From Phlegmacium glaucopus (Eukaryota > Basidiomycota > Agaricomycetes > Agaricales > Cortinariaceae), in the NCBI GenBank assembly GCA_015039465.1, contig MU130381.1, positions 467,807 to 531,806 on the forward strand: a stretch of 64,000 nt of DNA. The letters are read 5' to 3'. This document shows positions 13,501-24,935 of the stretch, piece after piece. Numbering within the stretch: position 1 is the stretch's first letter; each line of letters opens with the position of its first letter. Made by a program: the position numbers and the translations under genes. The notes below the pieces were generated by a model that saw only the letters and a program-made list of their open reading frames with translations, was not told the origin of the DNA and did not search any database.

Positions 13501-13959
13501 AGGACTATCCAATCTCGGACTATCATTCGACCTGGAAAGGTCTCAAAAACAAGAGTAATCGCTTTTGTAATATTGCAGTCGTTGACTGATTGTGAATAGG
13601 CAGCGGCGTAGACCTCGTTCATTAATCCTGAAGTTTGAACGGACCTCGACCACTGACCAGAGATCGAAAAAATTTGCCAAAACGCGCTGACCGCGATGAA
13701 TAGTACCTTTAACTTCGATACGAAAATGACGACTAATAATAGCCTGCCGCCAAGCTAGTACGCGATCATTGTCGGTCCTCTGGATATCAGGAACTAGATT
13801 TCGGAATGTTAAACTAAGTCAGATACAAGATAATAAAAACAAAATAAAATGAAAGAGAACTGAAAGACGGAGAATCACCCAAAGGGGAAATAATAAGTCA
13901 AAATAACGCGTCCCATCGCGTTTTCCAGTTTGAGAACTTACAGACACCAACCACCAACC
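10583..13959. other. Gene-poor 3.4-kb region
   Basis: No gene that I can identify. Several single-exon frames of 60-230 codons exist on both strands without recognisable domains; the longest is listed separately. A short direct repeat of TTTTGATTTATAA occurs twice near 10640-10675. No terminal repeats, transposase or reverse-transcriptase motifs were recognised. Confidence 0.45.
12594..13280 (+). CDS. Uncharacterised single-frame ORF, 228 codons
   Basis: Open frame from ATG 12594 to a stop at 13278-13280. Composition is protein-like in the first 110 residues (segments FLDFVSADGKGVENK and NQLEKIYYLISVRVYQ) and more random later. No domain is recognised. Frames on the same strand a few bases apart and an opposite-strand frame at 13275-13622 are equally open in part, so this may be chance or the relic of a gene. 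No TATA or supporting intron pattern was found. Confidence 0.2.
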   Translation: MQTPQSERQPVATTIPVLSLAASHTSSHTLHFLDFVSADGKGVENKMSVWDLSNSPVKIELGGDLNQLEKIYYLISVRVYQGKYEGRDVQKISFRSRTETWVNLARAGAVNIRLFVEFLSLTYDLFQNETVGGGTTGGLVGDGMTSNAGSSPHHTSTSTPTDRQMSCKRRSAWVHNILILAELYKDPNSVNLQDLNPQHQVPPWLHRRWMWGIPPLTYGVVRPVRHPS

Positions 13960-15717
13960 ATGTCAAACGAAGATGCATTTCCTACTTCTTATAAATATTC
14001 ATGGCCTGACAACTCTGGTGCATTGCAGGATTTTCTGACCAAGGTAAGCTGGAACATTTGCCTTGCGACACAAATTCGTTAATATTTTTAATTAGTTCAA
14101 ACCATCTATGGTCCAGAATGATGGAACTAAACCTGTGAGCAGCTTACTACTATGAATGCCTAATTCCTAAGTTCTAACCAGAACTAAGTGGATTTGGGTT
14201 CGTGGGTCCGGGCCGTTGAAAGAGGACAGTGGGACCGGCGAAGCACTGGCAAGGGAGGAAGCGGCAAAGTTGTGTAAGTCGTGTCTTTATCATCTTAAAT
14301 CATTCTATTATAGTGATTTTATCTGTAGTAAAGGAAGTAACCGACGAAGCACTGGCAAGGGAGGAAGCGGCAAAGTTGTGTAAGTCGTGTCTTTATCATC
14401 TTAAATCATTCTATTATAGTGATTTTATCTGTAGTAAAGGAAGTAACCGAAAAGGTCGAGAATATCAAGGTAAAATTCAAATTTCTACAGTGGTCCTATG
14501 GAATCGCACATATTAAATGAAACGAATAGAATGACGACTCGATTCCTCTTCGTTCGAATAAGAAGACGGGCGCCAAAAGCAAAAAGGAAGTACGAGAGCA
14601 AGTCAGTCCTATTGTCGTTTGATTATGATTCCATTCGTGACAAGACGGATAAAGGTACAAACAGAGGCAACCGAGAAGCTTAAAGAAATTGCAATCAGAC
14701 ACGGCTATGTAGGAGGGAAATGGTATGGACGAATGCTCTTTTCAGCCTTTGAGACTCATCTAAATTCTGTGTTGTAGGTTGTTATTTTCCCCGCCAGACA
14801 AAGTCGATATGATTTGGTCTAGCATTGCTTGTTTGTGTCTTCTTGATATTCGTTCAGACTGAATTTGACGGTAAAGCCCATTGACAGCATCGCTTGTATC
14901 AGGACCACTCTGTTCGACGTCTGCCTATCTAGCAAAGGTGTCGACCTCCCCAGCGCAAGAAACCGCCAATGTTCAACATCTAATTTGTGTATACCTTCCT
15001 GACGTCTATGATAAAGCTAGCGTTACTGAGGTACCCTCATTATTCGCGCTTTACGTGGAATAGTCTGATGTATATTCCAACAGGTCATGAGAGTATTGCT
15101 GCGGAACCATGGTCTCAACCTTAGCGGGGTAAAATCTGACCTATATACCGTAATTGGTCAGTTTCTTGTATCGGAGGGTTTATATACTCATGTTCGTTAT
15201 CTTCTACCTCCAGGAATTGATAGCAAACACCCAAGTGGGATCCCTTCTACAGTACGTGAAAACCTCCCTTTAGGCTTTGTGTTTCGTATGCCAACGCCTT
15301 ATCTCAGGTCTGGAAAAATGCTGCAATTTTACCTGAGAAAGAAGCAAAAGTACAGTTTCACAACTATTCCATCAATTCAACACACTGAAGTACATCCAGG
15401 AATTAAAAGATGCTTTCTATGCGGAATTGGGACAAAACAAACTAGTGACAATTGAGAATCCCGCTGAAAGCAGCTCTACCGTTCCAAAGGCTGCAACGAC
15501 ATCGACCAAGGGGAAATCAAAGCCAAAACTTAAGAAAGTCGCTGATGACCCTTTTGCTTCGGATAACGACGATGATGATAAAGAAGACGGTTCGATTCAG
15601 AAGGACGTTAAGGCCGAGAAGGAGAAAGCAAAATCATCAAAAACTTCAAAGGCCAAGACCAAGCGCTCCGACGACGATGAAGAAGAGGCAAGGCCAAAAA
15701 AGAAGAGAGTAACTTAG
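13960..15717 (+). CDS. UPF0696/DUF1917 (Bles03/C11orf68-like) protein with nuclear-type basic tail
   Basis: Member of the DUF1917 family, related to human C11orf68 and thought to have an eIF4E-like fold; molecular role unknown. Exons: 13960-14043, 14096-14134, 14189-14273, 14329-14379, 14435-14469, 14530-14601, 14655-14722, 14778-14830, 14888-15030, 15084-15156, 15214-15251, 15308-15349, 15400-15717; 366 residues. Family segments seen are PWIWVRG, HGYVGGKWLLF, PDKVDMIW and YLPDVYDKASVTEVMR. Exon 4 (51 nt) and its intron are an exact copy of neighbouring sequence, adding 17 residues in frame (motif EALAREEAAKLLKEVT twice). The last exon adds an acidic/lysine-rich tail ending RPKKKRVT, which closely resembles a classical monopartite nuclear localisation signal. 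It converges on the long minus-strand gene, 117 bp away. Confidence 0.85.
14239..14450 (+). repeat. Perfect 106-bp tandem direct duplication spanning exon end, intron and exon start
   Basis: 14239-14344 and 14345-14450 are identical base for base. The unit contains the last 35 nt of an exon, a complete 55-nt GT-AG intron and the first 16 nt of the next exon. The duplication therefore creates an extra 51-nt exon that keeps the frame. Identity of the intron copies implies a very recent event, a strain polymorphism, or an assembly artefact. Confidence 0.95.
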
Positions 15718-15834
15718 CTTAACACGCTGTTCTCTTTATTCACCGACTATCATCTATCATTATAAGTTCAGCTTTGAGTAGTGAATTGAAAACAATCATA
15801 ATAACTAAATTATGCAAAATTAAAATATACAAGG

Positions 15835-18800
15835 TCATTTTGATTTTGTTGCTGTCGAGTTCCCTGCTGTCAATGGTTGAGACATGGACGCGCTCTTGCG
15901 TATTTTGACCTTCTTTAATATGCGCTCCTCGCCGTCATCTTTCGCCATCATCTCGCTACCCCGCCTCCTTTTGACACCTTGTTTTGAAGGCTTCTTTCGG
16001 CGGTTAATGGATTGTGTATCGTCTGAATCACCTTCATCTGCCTCTTCGGGTTGATATGGCGCATCGATTTGCTTACTACGTCTGCTTCTAAGTTGTCTTT
16101 TCCCTTGAGCTTTCAGCGGGGGGCCCATAGGGCCTACGCCACCTTGTTCGTCGGGAGGAGATGGTCTGGCCCGTTTCGCATCAGGAAGTTCTCCGTCACT
16201 AGTCTCAAATTCCGTGTCTGAAAAAGTAGATACGGAGCCTTTCTCAGAGTCCAGGCGTCTTTGAAATACAGAAAGAGATGTAGACGTCGAATCTGCCACA
16301 GAAGCTGGTGCCTTCATGGAGGCAGGCGAGCGAATAGAGCCGGCATATCCAGGAGAGCCTGCGTAACTAGACGAATCTGCTCGTCTAAACACGCCAGAGC
16401 GATCCTTGCGAGGAGAGGTTTTTCGAACAACTTCTTCTCCAGGCTGTGGCAAGTAAAAGACCTCCTGCTCGCGAAGTATGTCAAGGCCAACAAGTTGCCT
16501 GAGAATGCCAATGAGATAGGAGTCAAAGTCCAATGACTGAATGTCTTTAATCATTCTTAGACTGTCTTCATGGGTCGCATCCCCATGGTCTTCTATTTCT
16601 TCCTCATCCATGAGCTCCCTATCATTGAGAGAACACCCTGGGACGAGGAAACAAACACGTGGGCCACCTTCTTCCTTGGGCAAACTGATCCGGTGATATC
16701 GACAATGAGACCTGGTAATGGGGGAACTTGATGATATTGTAGGGGCATGACGAACAACTGGTGAGGGGACGGCCTTCAGATTTGCAGGCGAAATGGCGAG
16801 AGTGGGAGGGGTGGCAACAGTGGGAGGGGTCGCAGTAGTAGGGGAGATGATAGGGGAGATGGCAGTAGTAGAGCCGGAATCCTTAATGCGTGGCAAGGAA
16901 ATTACTCGCTGAATGGAAGGCCTTGAAGGCTGGGTTGTATGGGTGCGCGCTTGGCTTGATTGGGGTTGGTTATTTTGGTTGTTACGTTTTTGGCCATGGG
17001 CATGGAAAAGGGAAATGGGTTGTAACGGTTGAGCAGGGGGTACATTTGCTTTGTGGACAGTTGGTGAAGGTAGGACCACGACTGGGAGTGATTGATCACT
17101 GAGAACGGAGGAAGCTACAGAAGAAGAACGAGATGATGGGCGTGGCATTTTATAAGTTGTGCTTGCGCCAGAGCTTGAGCCGCTTGATGTCTGTGCCTCA
17201 GATGTTTTTTTCGAGAGAGCCCGGCTTGCGACAGACTCAACGGACTGTGTTTTCCGTCGTGGTTTAACGTGTATACTTGCTTCGTTCGTCATTTGATCTA
17301 CTAGCTCTTGATTCGTAGCCTTAGCCTTTCCTTTACCAGCCAATTTTGAAACTTTTGCCTTTTCAGCGGTAGATGCTACAACCTTGTCAGAAGGCAATAA
17401 ATCTCGCTTTCGTTTGGGTGCTCGTGGAGATGCAGAATTCCCTACAATCTCGTTGAGTGGTGTTGTGGATGCCTTTGGTAGATCGCGATTTGCTATCTCT
17501 GCCGGAGGAAAGTCACTGGATGAAATTTCCTTTGCAGGGTCACTAGGTTAACATTAGTAACAACATCGAAAAGAACATCTCAGTAAATATTCACGTTGGC
17601 AAAATCTCCCTGGGGCTAGCATCCTTTTTGTCGACGCCGTTGGAAGGACCTGCGGTGGCAGTGCTGTCACTAGTGATCAGTTTGGGTTGATCCACTACTG
17701 GTTGGCGTTCAATAGATGGCTGAAGCAAACGAGTAACCACAAATTCTGGATCAAAATCTCCATCGGCATCAGGATCGACGACTTCATCGACAATTTTTGA
17801 TGCATCCTCAGCTTCAGCCGCGACAGGAACGTTCAAATCTGCCAAAATGTGCGGTTCAGATGGATATCGAAGCTCAAGTTCTTCGATATCATCAAGAATG
17901 CTATTTGTGTCCTTATCTTCCAGGTCTTTCTCAAAAGTAGAATTGGAAGACATAGAATTGTCCTGCTCGGTGTCCTCTTCTGCGGGATCCATAAGGCTAA
18001 TGCCCGGAGTGGACAGGCTGTAGGGGTATGGATCCGAGACCAGAATAGGGTCTGTAGGTTTTCGGGTAAGCGTTACGTGCATCGAAACAGGAGGGTCTGG
18101 AAGAGGAGAGGTTGGTATGGAAAAAGGACCGTTGTGCGACTTTGTAGCACGAATACTACCGGAGACCTCGGTGCCAGAAACATGCGTTGTTTCTGCACCT
18201 ATAGGAGGCAGCTGCACGGGTTGGGGTGCCTCAATTTGTTCAATAGTCCGATCAGTGACAAGGGCGTTTTCTGTCAAGGTGTCTGCATTCGGCGCAGCAG
18301 GCTCCCCCACGGGGGTTGGGGACACAGTCGGTGTTCCAAAGAATGCGTGAGCTAACTCATCCAAAATTTGACCATGGATGTTCTCGGGGAGCTGTGCAGG
18401 AGTTACAGTAGTAGATTCGTCTGCAGGGGTGAACAAACCATCGCCTGGCGCCTGTCGTTGAGATTGTAGTTGTACATCTGGCACTATAGGGATGGGGCCG
18501 ACGCTCGGATGTGAGGGGGTGGCTGGGCAACTGGTTGGATCCACAACATTGGCGTTGGCAGTGACAGGCATAGGAACATTATGTTCAACAGTGGAAGGTA
18601 TAGAGTCAGGAGTTACATGCGTTGCTAGCGTTGGCGGTCCGCTACCACTGATAGACTCCTCGACATCAGGATTGCTTGACCTTTGAGGTGGAATGTTGGT
18701 TTCCACTTGAGAGCTCGCCTCAATGTCAAGAGGTGCTGGCTCCTCATCAGTAGAGAAGGAAACATCCAGCATAGCAGCTGCTTCACTCTCTTCAGGCTCA

Positions 18801-21800
18801 ACACTGATGACTCCAATACTTTGATCACGATCTCTGGGCTCCTGTAGAAAAAAGTCAATGCATATTGAAACACAACATCAATAAGGCTAACCTCAGTTAA
18901 CCGTCCATCTGTCAAAGGTTCTTCAACAAAATAATCCTGCATATCCCCATCCTTATTCTGAGCCTCATCCCACATCTGTGATGTACTGCTCATAGAGACA
19001 ATCTCGACATCAAAATCAATCTCCCCATCTGCATCTTCATCCGCATACTCATCATCAGGCTCAGCTTCAACCACGATGTATCCTGGGTCACCAGCTGACT
19101 CGATGTCAATCCGGAGTTCTGCGGAGCCAGCCGAAAATGGTTGGGGTCGAATATCATCTTCGTCCTGCACCTCTTCTATCTCTACTACATGTTTTTTCAG
19201 CGGGGACGTCAGGGAAGAGGAAGGGTGACTGTTAGCCGCTGACGGTGATTGGACAGTAGGGCTTTGATCGGGGGGCGGAGTAGGCAATTGATCGTAGTCG
19301 TATGTGTGGTGAGGGTGATGAACAGGAACTGGAATTTGCACGGATGAAGTAGAAGTAGAAGGTTGGGTTTGGGCACCAATTTGCTCGTCGATGCTTTCAG
19401 CCGAAGGGGAGATCTCGCCTTCGGCGTCGGCTGCTACTGCAATGTGTGAATTCATGACCACCGATACTGGAAGACCGTTTACACCTGCGTAAAATAAACA
19501 TAGGAAATAACTCAGGGGAGGTGAAAGACCCACCCATATGGCCTAGATCCCTTGATTCAATTTCGCCATCAACAGTGTCTTTTGAAATTTTCTGAGCAGG
19601 TGCCGACTTGTCTGCAGAGTCCTCGTCAACCAGCTGGGTAACGTCTTCCGATATAATCTCTCCATCAGTCTTACGTCCTTGTGCAGCTTCCTCAGCCATG
19701 ACACCCTCGTCATACTCGGTGATCTGTGTATCATTAACCAAATCATTAGAGAATATGTGCGAGAAAGAGGGTTCGACAGTGAGGGTTTGAGACGTTGACT
19801 GCGTCTCGGAATCTTCGATAGGAGCCGGCTCTGGGTTCGACGGGGTCACGTCCATGAGTGCTTCCGTATTTTCGACTAGTACTTGGTCCAAGTCCTTCTC
19901 AACCTGTGTTATTGCCTCCTCATGGACCAAAGGAAGTAAACTTTCTTTGTCGACCGGTTCAGGAGTTTCAATATCCAGCACCTGGGCGGCAGACTCTTCT
20001 ACATCTGCATTGCTCTCTTCCGAAGGTGTTGCGAGATGACCAGGTGCAGATGTCGGGATTCCAGTAGGAAATGCGGGTGGATAATTCCAGTCAACCAATG
20101 TGGATATCACCTCTGGATATAACATAGATATCAGTGTTTGTTTGTTATAATGAAAAAAGGAAACTATAATTACCGGCCTGCTCTTCTGTTTGTACCGCAA
20201 CAGCCTCAATATTCGCATATATTGACTCATACTGGTCCATTGAAATGTCAGATGGTGGAATAGGCTTATGCATATGGGCTGTATCTTCCTCGACGATTTC
20301 ATCCACCTCCAAAGATTGCTCACGTTTCATATTCTGTTCATCAACATCCTCATGTTGTAATTCCTGGAAGTCCACATCCACAACTTCTAGCGGTGCTAGT
20401 TTAATTGGTTCCTGGACTTCCTCACCAGCCTCTTGATCCGAGTCAAGAATGCTGATAAATTCAGCGTTGGCAGGTATAGGCAGAGCACGACGAGCAAGAC
20501 GAGAAGTAGGAGCAAATGTGTGTTGAGTCGGTGGTTTGATGATTGCTTCCTCATCGTGCTCTCGCTCATCTTCAAGCTGCTCTTGATCTTCTTCATAACC
20601 TTGTTCATAAGGAGTCATGATCTTAGAAGCCGATGGAACCCCAATATCGTCTCGGACAGTACATTCCAGAAGACTTGGATCTATCTCCTGCCCTGGATGA
20701 GTCCTTACGTCCCCGCCGGCATAGAAATCTTCAGCATATGTCCGGGGACCAACCCAAGGATCAGGAATGTCGACCGGCCGTTCCTGCTCCTCGTCATGAG
20801 ACGGGAAAGCTGGAAGAAGAAAAGTTAGTAGGCAAAACAAACATACTAAGCATCATCATACATGTGTCTTGTTCTGCTATTTGCATTTCATCGATATTTC
20901 CCTTGTTATATGTGGCATCTGGCGAAGTTTCTTCGATCTCATGGCTATCATCGTCCCCAAGATGATGTGGATCACAACGAGCACCAGGCGAGGGACGCAC
21001 ATCGCCGCCTGTGTAGCTGTCTTCGGCATAGATTTTTAGACCAGCCCATGGGTCAGGGATTTCAATGCGATGTTCGACCCGAGCAGGAGAACGACGAACT
21101 TGGGATGGGAATGCTAGATACATATTTAATGAGGGAGCAGGTAAAGAAAGGACGTGTAAAGTGTCGATTACCAGTATTGACTTTAGGCGGTTGTATTTCC
21201 TCAATCTCATCATCGTCTTCGACCATTTCAAGTTCATCCTTAGTCTCCTCTTCGTCGGCGTCATGAAAGTGCCTGGAATCTCGGGAACTACTTATGCAAG
21301 CGGCTGAGAGGTGAGATGTTCCAAAACGAACTTGTTCTTCGTCGGAATACTCCTCGCCAGTGCCTTCAGAACCTTCTTCAAGTTCGTCCGCCCCCCGTTC
21401 TTCATCTTCCTCTCGATGTCCATCTTCCCCGTCATCATCCACTCCATCATCATCGTCTGAGACAATATCAATGACTTCTGTAGGTCGGTCATTTATTGTC
21501 TCCTCCTCCTCCTCGTCGTCGTCGTCCCCCTCAGAGCCTTCTTCAGAATAATACTCTTCAGATCCTTCTTCTTCTCGAATATATTTTCTGCGTTTCGCAG
21601 GGGAAGAAATTTGTTGAGATGAGCTCTGACCCCGTTTCCAAGAATAGTCTTCTTCCTGCTCTGAATAATCCTCTTCTTCTTCCTCCTCCTCTTCCTCCTC
21701 GCTATCATCATCGTCCGCTCCGATAGCCAATTCAACTTCTTGTTCCTCTTCTTCATCGGAGGAGATAATCTCAATAGGTTTCCAACGATCTGCTCCACCG

Positions 21801-22192
21801 AATCCGGGGCCCTCTCTGGGATCGCGCGCTTTTCCTTTACCCAATGCGCGACGCGCCTTGATCTCGGCAAATGAGTCGTTTACAGCTTCATCATCACTTT
21901 CGTCAAGGTCAATAGGACGAAACCCAGTCGTCGCGTTCTCGGTGCTCACGTCTCGTGTGCGCTCGAGCGATTTGGGCTCTTCATCTACTTCTATTTGTCC
22001 TAAGGCGCGTTTCAGAGCACCGGTAATATCACCTATCCACGCGTCAAATTCAGGTTGTGTAAATTTGTCATAAGGGTTATGTATTGGAGGTCGCTTTGCC
22101 CTTGACTTAGGGAGGGTGTAGGCGATGGCTGAGAGAGGGGTTGGGTTAGGGGGTGCTGGAATGCGGGGTGTAAAGTGGTATGGTGTCGCCAT
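15835..22192 (-). CDS. 2011-residue acidic, low-complexity, probably nuclear protein
   Basis: Exons: 22192-21172, 21113-20862, 20809-20174, 20112-19534, 19484-18892, 18841-17595, 17542-15835, all joining in frame. No domain family that I can name. N-terminus has a conserved-looking segment NPYDKFTQPEFDAWIGDIT, then long Glu/Asp/Ser-rich tracts (residues about 150-330) with basic patches such as PAKRRKYI. Exons 2 and 3 each start with [A/S]FPS and carry the same motif IPDPWxGxxxYAEDxYxGGDVRxxPG, suggesting exon duplication. The middle is Pro/Ser/Thr-rich. Near residue 1680 a compact ordered segment holds CRYHRISLPKEEGGPRVCF and VPGCSLNDRELM, probably the true folded core. The C-terminus is Lys/Arg-rich (KRKRDL, KKPSKQGVKRRRG), suggesting chromatin or nuclear location. 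The start is ATG 22192; an upstream in-frame GTG is ignored. Confidence 0.8.
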
Positions 22193-22296
22193 GGAACCAG
22201 GACGTCTGGATTGAGGGGGAGGTGGTGAAGGTAAGGTCACTAGCCGAGCACGTGCACATTATTTGTATGTGTCTTCGTACTCAGACTGGCACTCAA
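22193..22296. promoter_or_regulatory. 104-bp shared bidirectional promoter
   Basis: Only 104 bp separate the ATG of the long acidic protein (minus, 22192) from the ATG of the IMPACT-family gene (plus, 22297). Both 5' untranslated regions and both core promoters must lie here or inside the neighbouring coding exons. No clear TATA box is seen. Confidence 0.6.
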
Positions 22297-23053
22297 ATGA
22301 TGGATGCTAGCCTCGACACATTCATAGTTTCAAAGCGGCCACAACCCGAGCCCCTCGCCACTTCTCAAGAGATACGTGATCGTGGCTCCACATTTGTGGC
22401 CAATATCTACCTTGCTACTACCCCAGATGAGGCGAAAGCACGCGTAGAATACGTGAAGCACCTTGTTCATAGATCCAAACCCGCAACACACGAGATTGCG
22501 GCTTGGAGATGTATGGTCTTGAAACCTGGCCAGACAGGATTAAAGGGTCCCGAAGATTTTGAACTCATGCAAGGTAGCAAAGACGACGGAGAAAGCTGGG
22601 CTGGGGGCAAAGTATTGAAGGTGATGCAAAGTCTAGCTATCATTGATGCTGTCGTCATCGTCAGTCGCTGGTGCGCATCATGGATTCATCAACCTGTTTC
22701 CTTGCCCTCAACGTAATTCTTATAGGTATGGTGGAACACTGCTCGGACCTGCTAGATTCACTCACATTGAATTATGTGCATCGGAGGTCTGCCGTGAATT
22801 TAAACGGTCCGAAGAGTTGCGAGAATGCCTCACAACACTACACACTCTCGATGATCTTCTAACTACTCTTCGTGCTCAACTTGCTACATTGACAACGCAA
22901 TCATTAACTACTTCCGCATCCATTCCCGAACGAAATTCAAAAAAACCAGATTATAAGGGTTTGGATGTTGCCAAAGCTAAAAGGCTCATCCAAGCGAGAG
23001 AGGGCTCTCTAAAAAGTGTCAAGGCATTAATCACCAAGAAATCAAATGGCTAA
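22297..23053 (+). CDS. IMPACT/YigZ family protein (UPF0029)
   Basis: Exons 22297-22670 and 22726-23053, 233 residues. The IMPACT N-terminal (UPF0029) fold is recognised from STFVANIYLATTPDEAKARV, the GGKVLKVMQ segment and SRWYGGTLLGPARF, the family signature that spans the intron. Proteins of this fold include Yih1/IMPACT, which bind Gcn1 and restrain Gcn2, but those carry an N-terminal RWD domain. None is present here, so this is the short type, like yeast YDL177C, whose role is unclear. The C-terminal 90 residues are a Ser/Thr/Lys-rich helix-type tail ending KALITKKSNG. The tandem ATG at 22297/22300 sets the start. Expression is probably coupled to the divergent gene through the 104-bp promoter. 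Confidence 0.88.
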
Positions 23054-24935
23054 TCGCAGTCGTCTACAATCTGCGTGGGAACTATACGCGCGCGGTCCTG
23101 TGATTTAGTAAGAGGGAATCCTCTGCCGACTTTGATCATGCCTGGACTAACTTTTCCACCTTTGTCGACCTGCGCTCCTTCTAATTCACAAGCTCCTGCG
23201 GATGACGTAGGTTTTTGTCGATTGCCCCTACTATTATTATTCGCCAACAGAAAGGACTATCATATTTAAACAATCCAGCAGTGCAGGGTAAAGTTACAGC
23301 TGGATGATAGTTGTGGGAAACATACCTACTGTGTACTTGTCAGTATTCTCGTAAATTGCAGCATTAAAAGGTCCTCGCCATCGTGGTGGTTTTACCTGAT
23401 GCTGGTGAGAGATTCGACCCTCGGCCTGATCAATACCGAGACCTCCAAATTGAACAATTTCAATTGGTTAACTAGGGGCATTCCAGCCGAGAGAATACCA
23501 ACCCAAAGAGAAGAGGGTATTAGTCCACAATAAATATTAAAATGAAGAGGAAAGAACCTCCTTTATGAAATTCGGAAGGTGAACAACGAAGAACTGGAAC
23601 AAGCGAAAAGAAGTATTATTATTATTATCATTATTATTATCATTATTATTGAACGTCCACAGTTCAGAATCAACAAATACCTTCCCAGGAAGATATACCT
23701 GAATGACTCGGGAACTTGGGTATGGGAAAAATGTTTACCACAGGGTCTGGAGATAAGACAATATAATAATATCATTTCAATGATGAAATGTGCCAGACGA
23801 TGTACTGATTTCTATTGGCATGCGAATAGCTCTCGCAACAAAGAAAGGAAATCAGACAGCGCAGACGCAACTTTTATAACGGATTGATAAATATTAAATC
23901 TTTGTTCTAGATGCCAGAGTAGCAGTGCAAGCTTTCTGCGCAGAGGCATGTTGATATATGGCGTGACAATTAATAGCGTGTACGCCTCTGTCGCATTTAT
24001 TATGGCAAGCAGTACGTAGCAATTGCTTGAACTGGAGAGTTAGAGGAAGCCAGTTGACATCCTTCTATCCAATCTGTGGAAAAAAGTTGAACACTGAAGG
24101 CGAGGGAACAGTGAAATCTGATTTTAGATCAAGATAGAGTGTTACCTGAGTTTCGTCATGGTAGAAGTTATGGTGCTGAGATTCGGCTGAGATGCATCAC
24201 TGGTAGCTCGGTCCGCACGGGCTCCTCGAGCGACTCGGAGAACAGTTCTATCATATAATTATAGTGAAGTAATTGGCAGTTCGCAATAGCCATAGCATCT
24301 CGGGGCGATGCGGAATGCGATATATCATTTGACTGACTTGTTGCGGTTCTCCTCGAGTTTCAACTTTCACCAAAGTATGACAGATCTGGTACCTAATTAT
24401 AAAAAACCCGAAAGTCCGAGGAATCCAAAGGCATGAAGCTTGTACATGTAGTACGATAGGTCATTGTCTAATTGAATATCCTTGCAGCTTGAATATCCTG
24501 CCCAGGCAAAAACTCAAAGGCCCCGGAACGGTATCCGATATCGGTTGCAATGAGCTCGTGATGAGCTCTGAACGATAGCAAAAAAGGAGAAATTTTCCAG
24601 GCTTCATGTATTTCGAGTTATTTGATGAGGATCATGAAGCTTGGATGCAAGGTGGACTGGAGTTAGCGTTAACGTTAGACCAGTATCAAGAAAGAAGTTT
24701 GTTTTCAGACAGGTCACAGGATTTTTCCAGTTTGGCAGACCTGAAAATATGTCCAGTGTAACTCGCATGTTAATACTTAATATCCAGATATCGATATATG
24801 ATAGCTCAGCGGTAACTGCCCCAGTCTTAGTTCTAAGGTACTGAATAAAAATAACCAAGATGTCATGATAATGATATATCCTTCCTCAAGGCGGTCCGAT
24901 CGTCTGCGTGCGGCATTATATTATGTGCGTAAGGT
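23054..24935. other. Intergenic region with AT-rich microsatellite and unassigned coding-like pieces
   Basis: An ATT/ATC trinucleotide tract occupies about 23611-23651. On the minus strand around 23330-23450 a short frame reads like an exon (segments HQHQVKPPRWRGPF and YENTDKYTV, followed by a GT). A second minus-strand piece around 24020-24250 has possible exons. I could not join them into a gene with a start codon, so no CDS is called. Confidence 0.4.

Noticed and set aside
23050..23247. 65-codon minus-strand frame rich in Asn/Ser
   Set aside because: It overlaps the end of the IMPACT gene; no start context, domain or convincing splice partner. May be 3' untranslated sequence.
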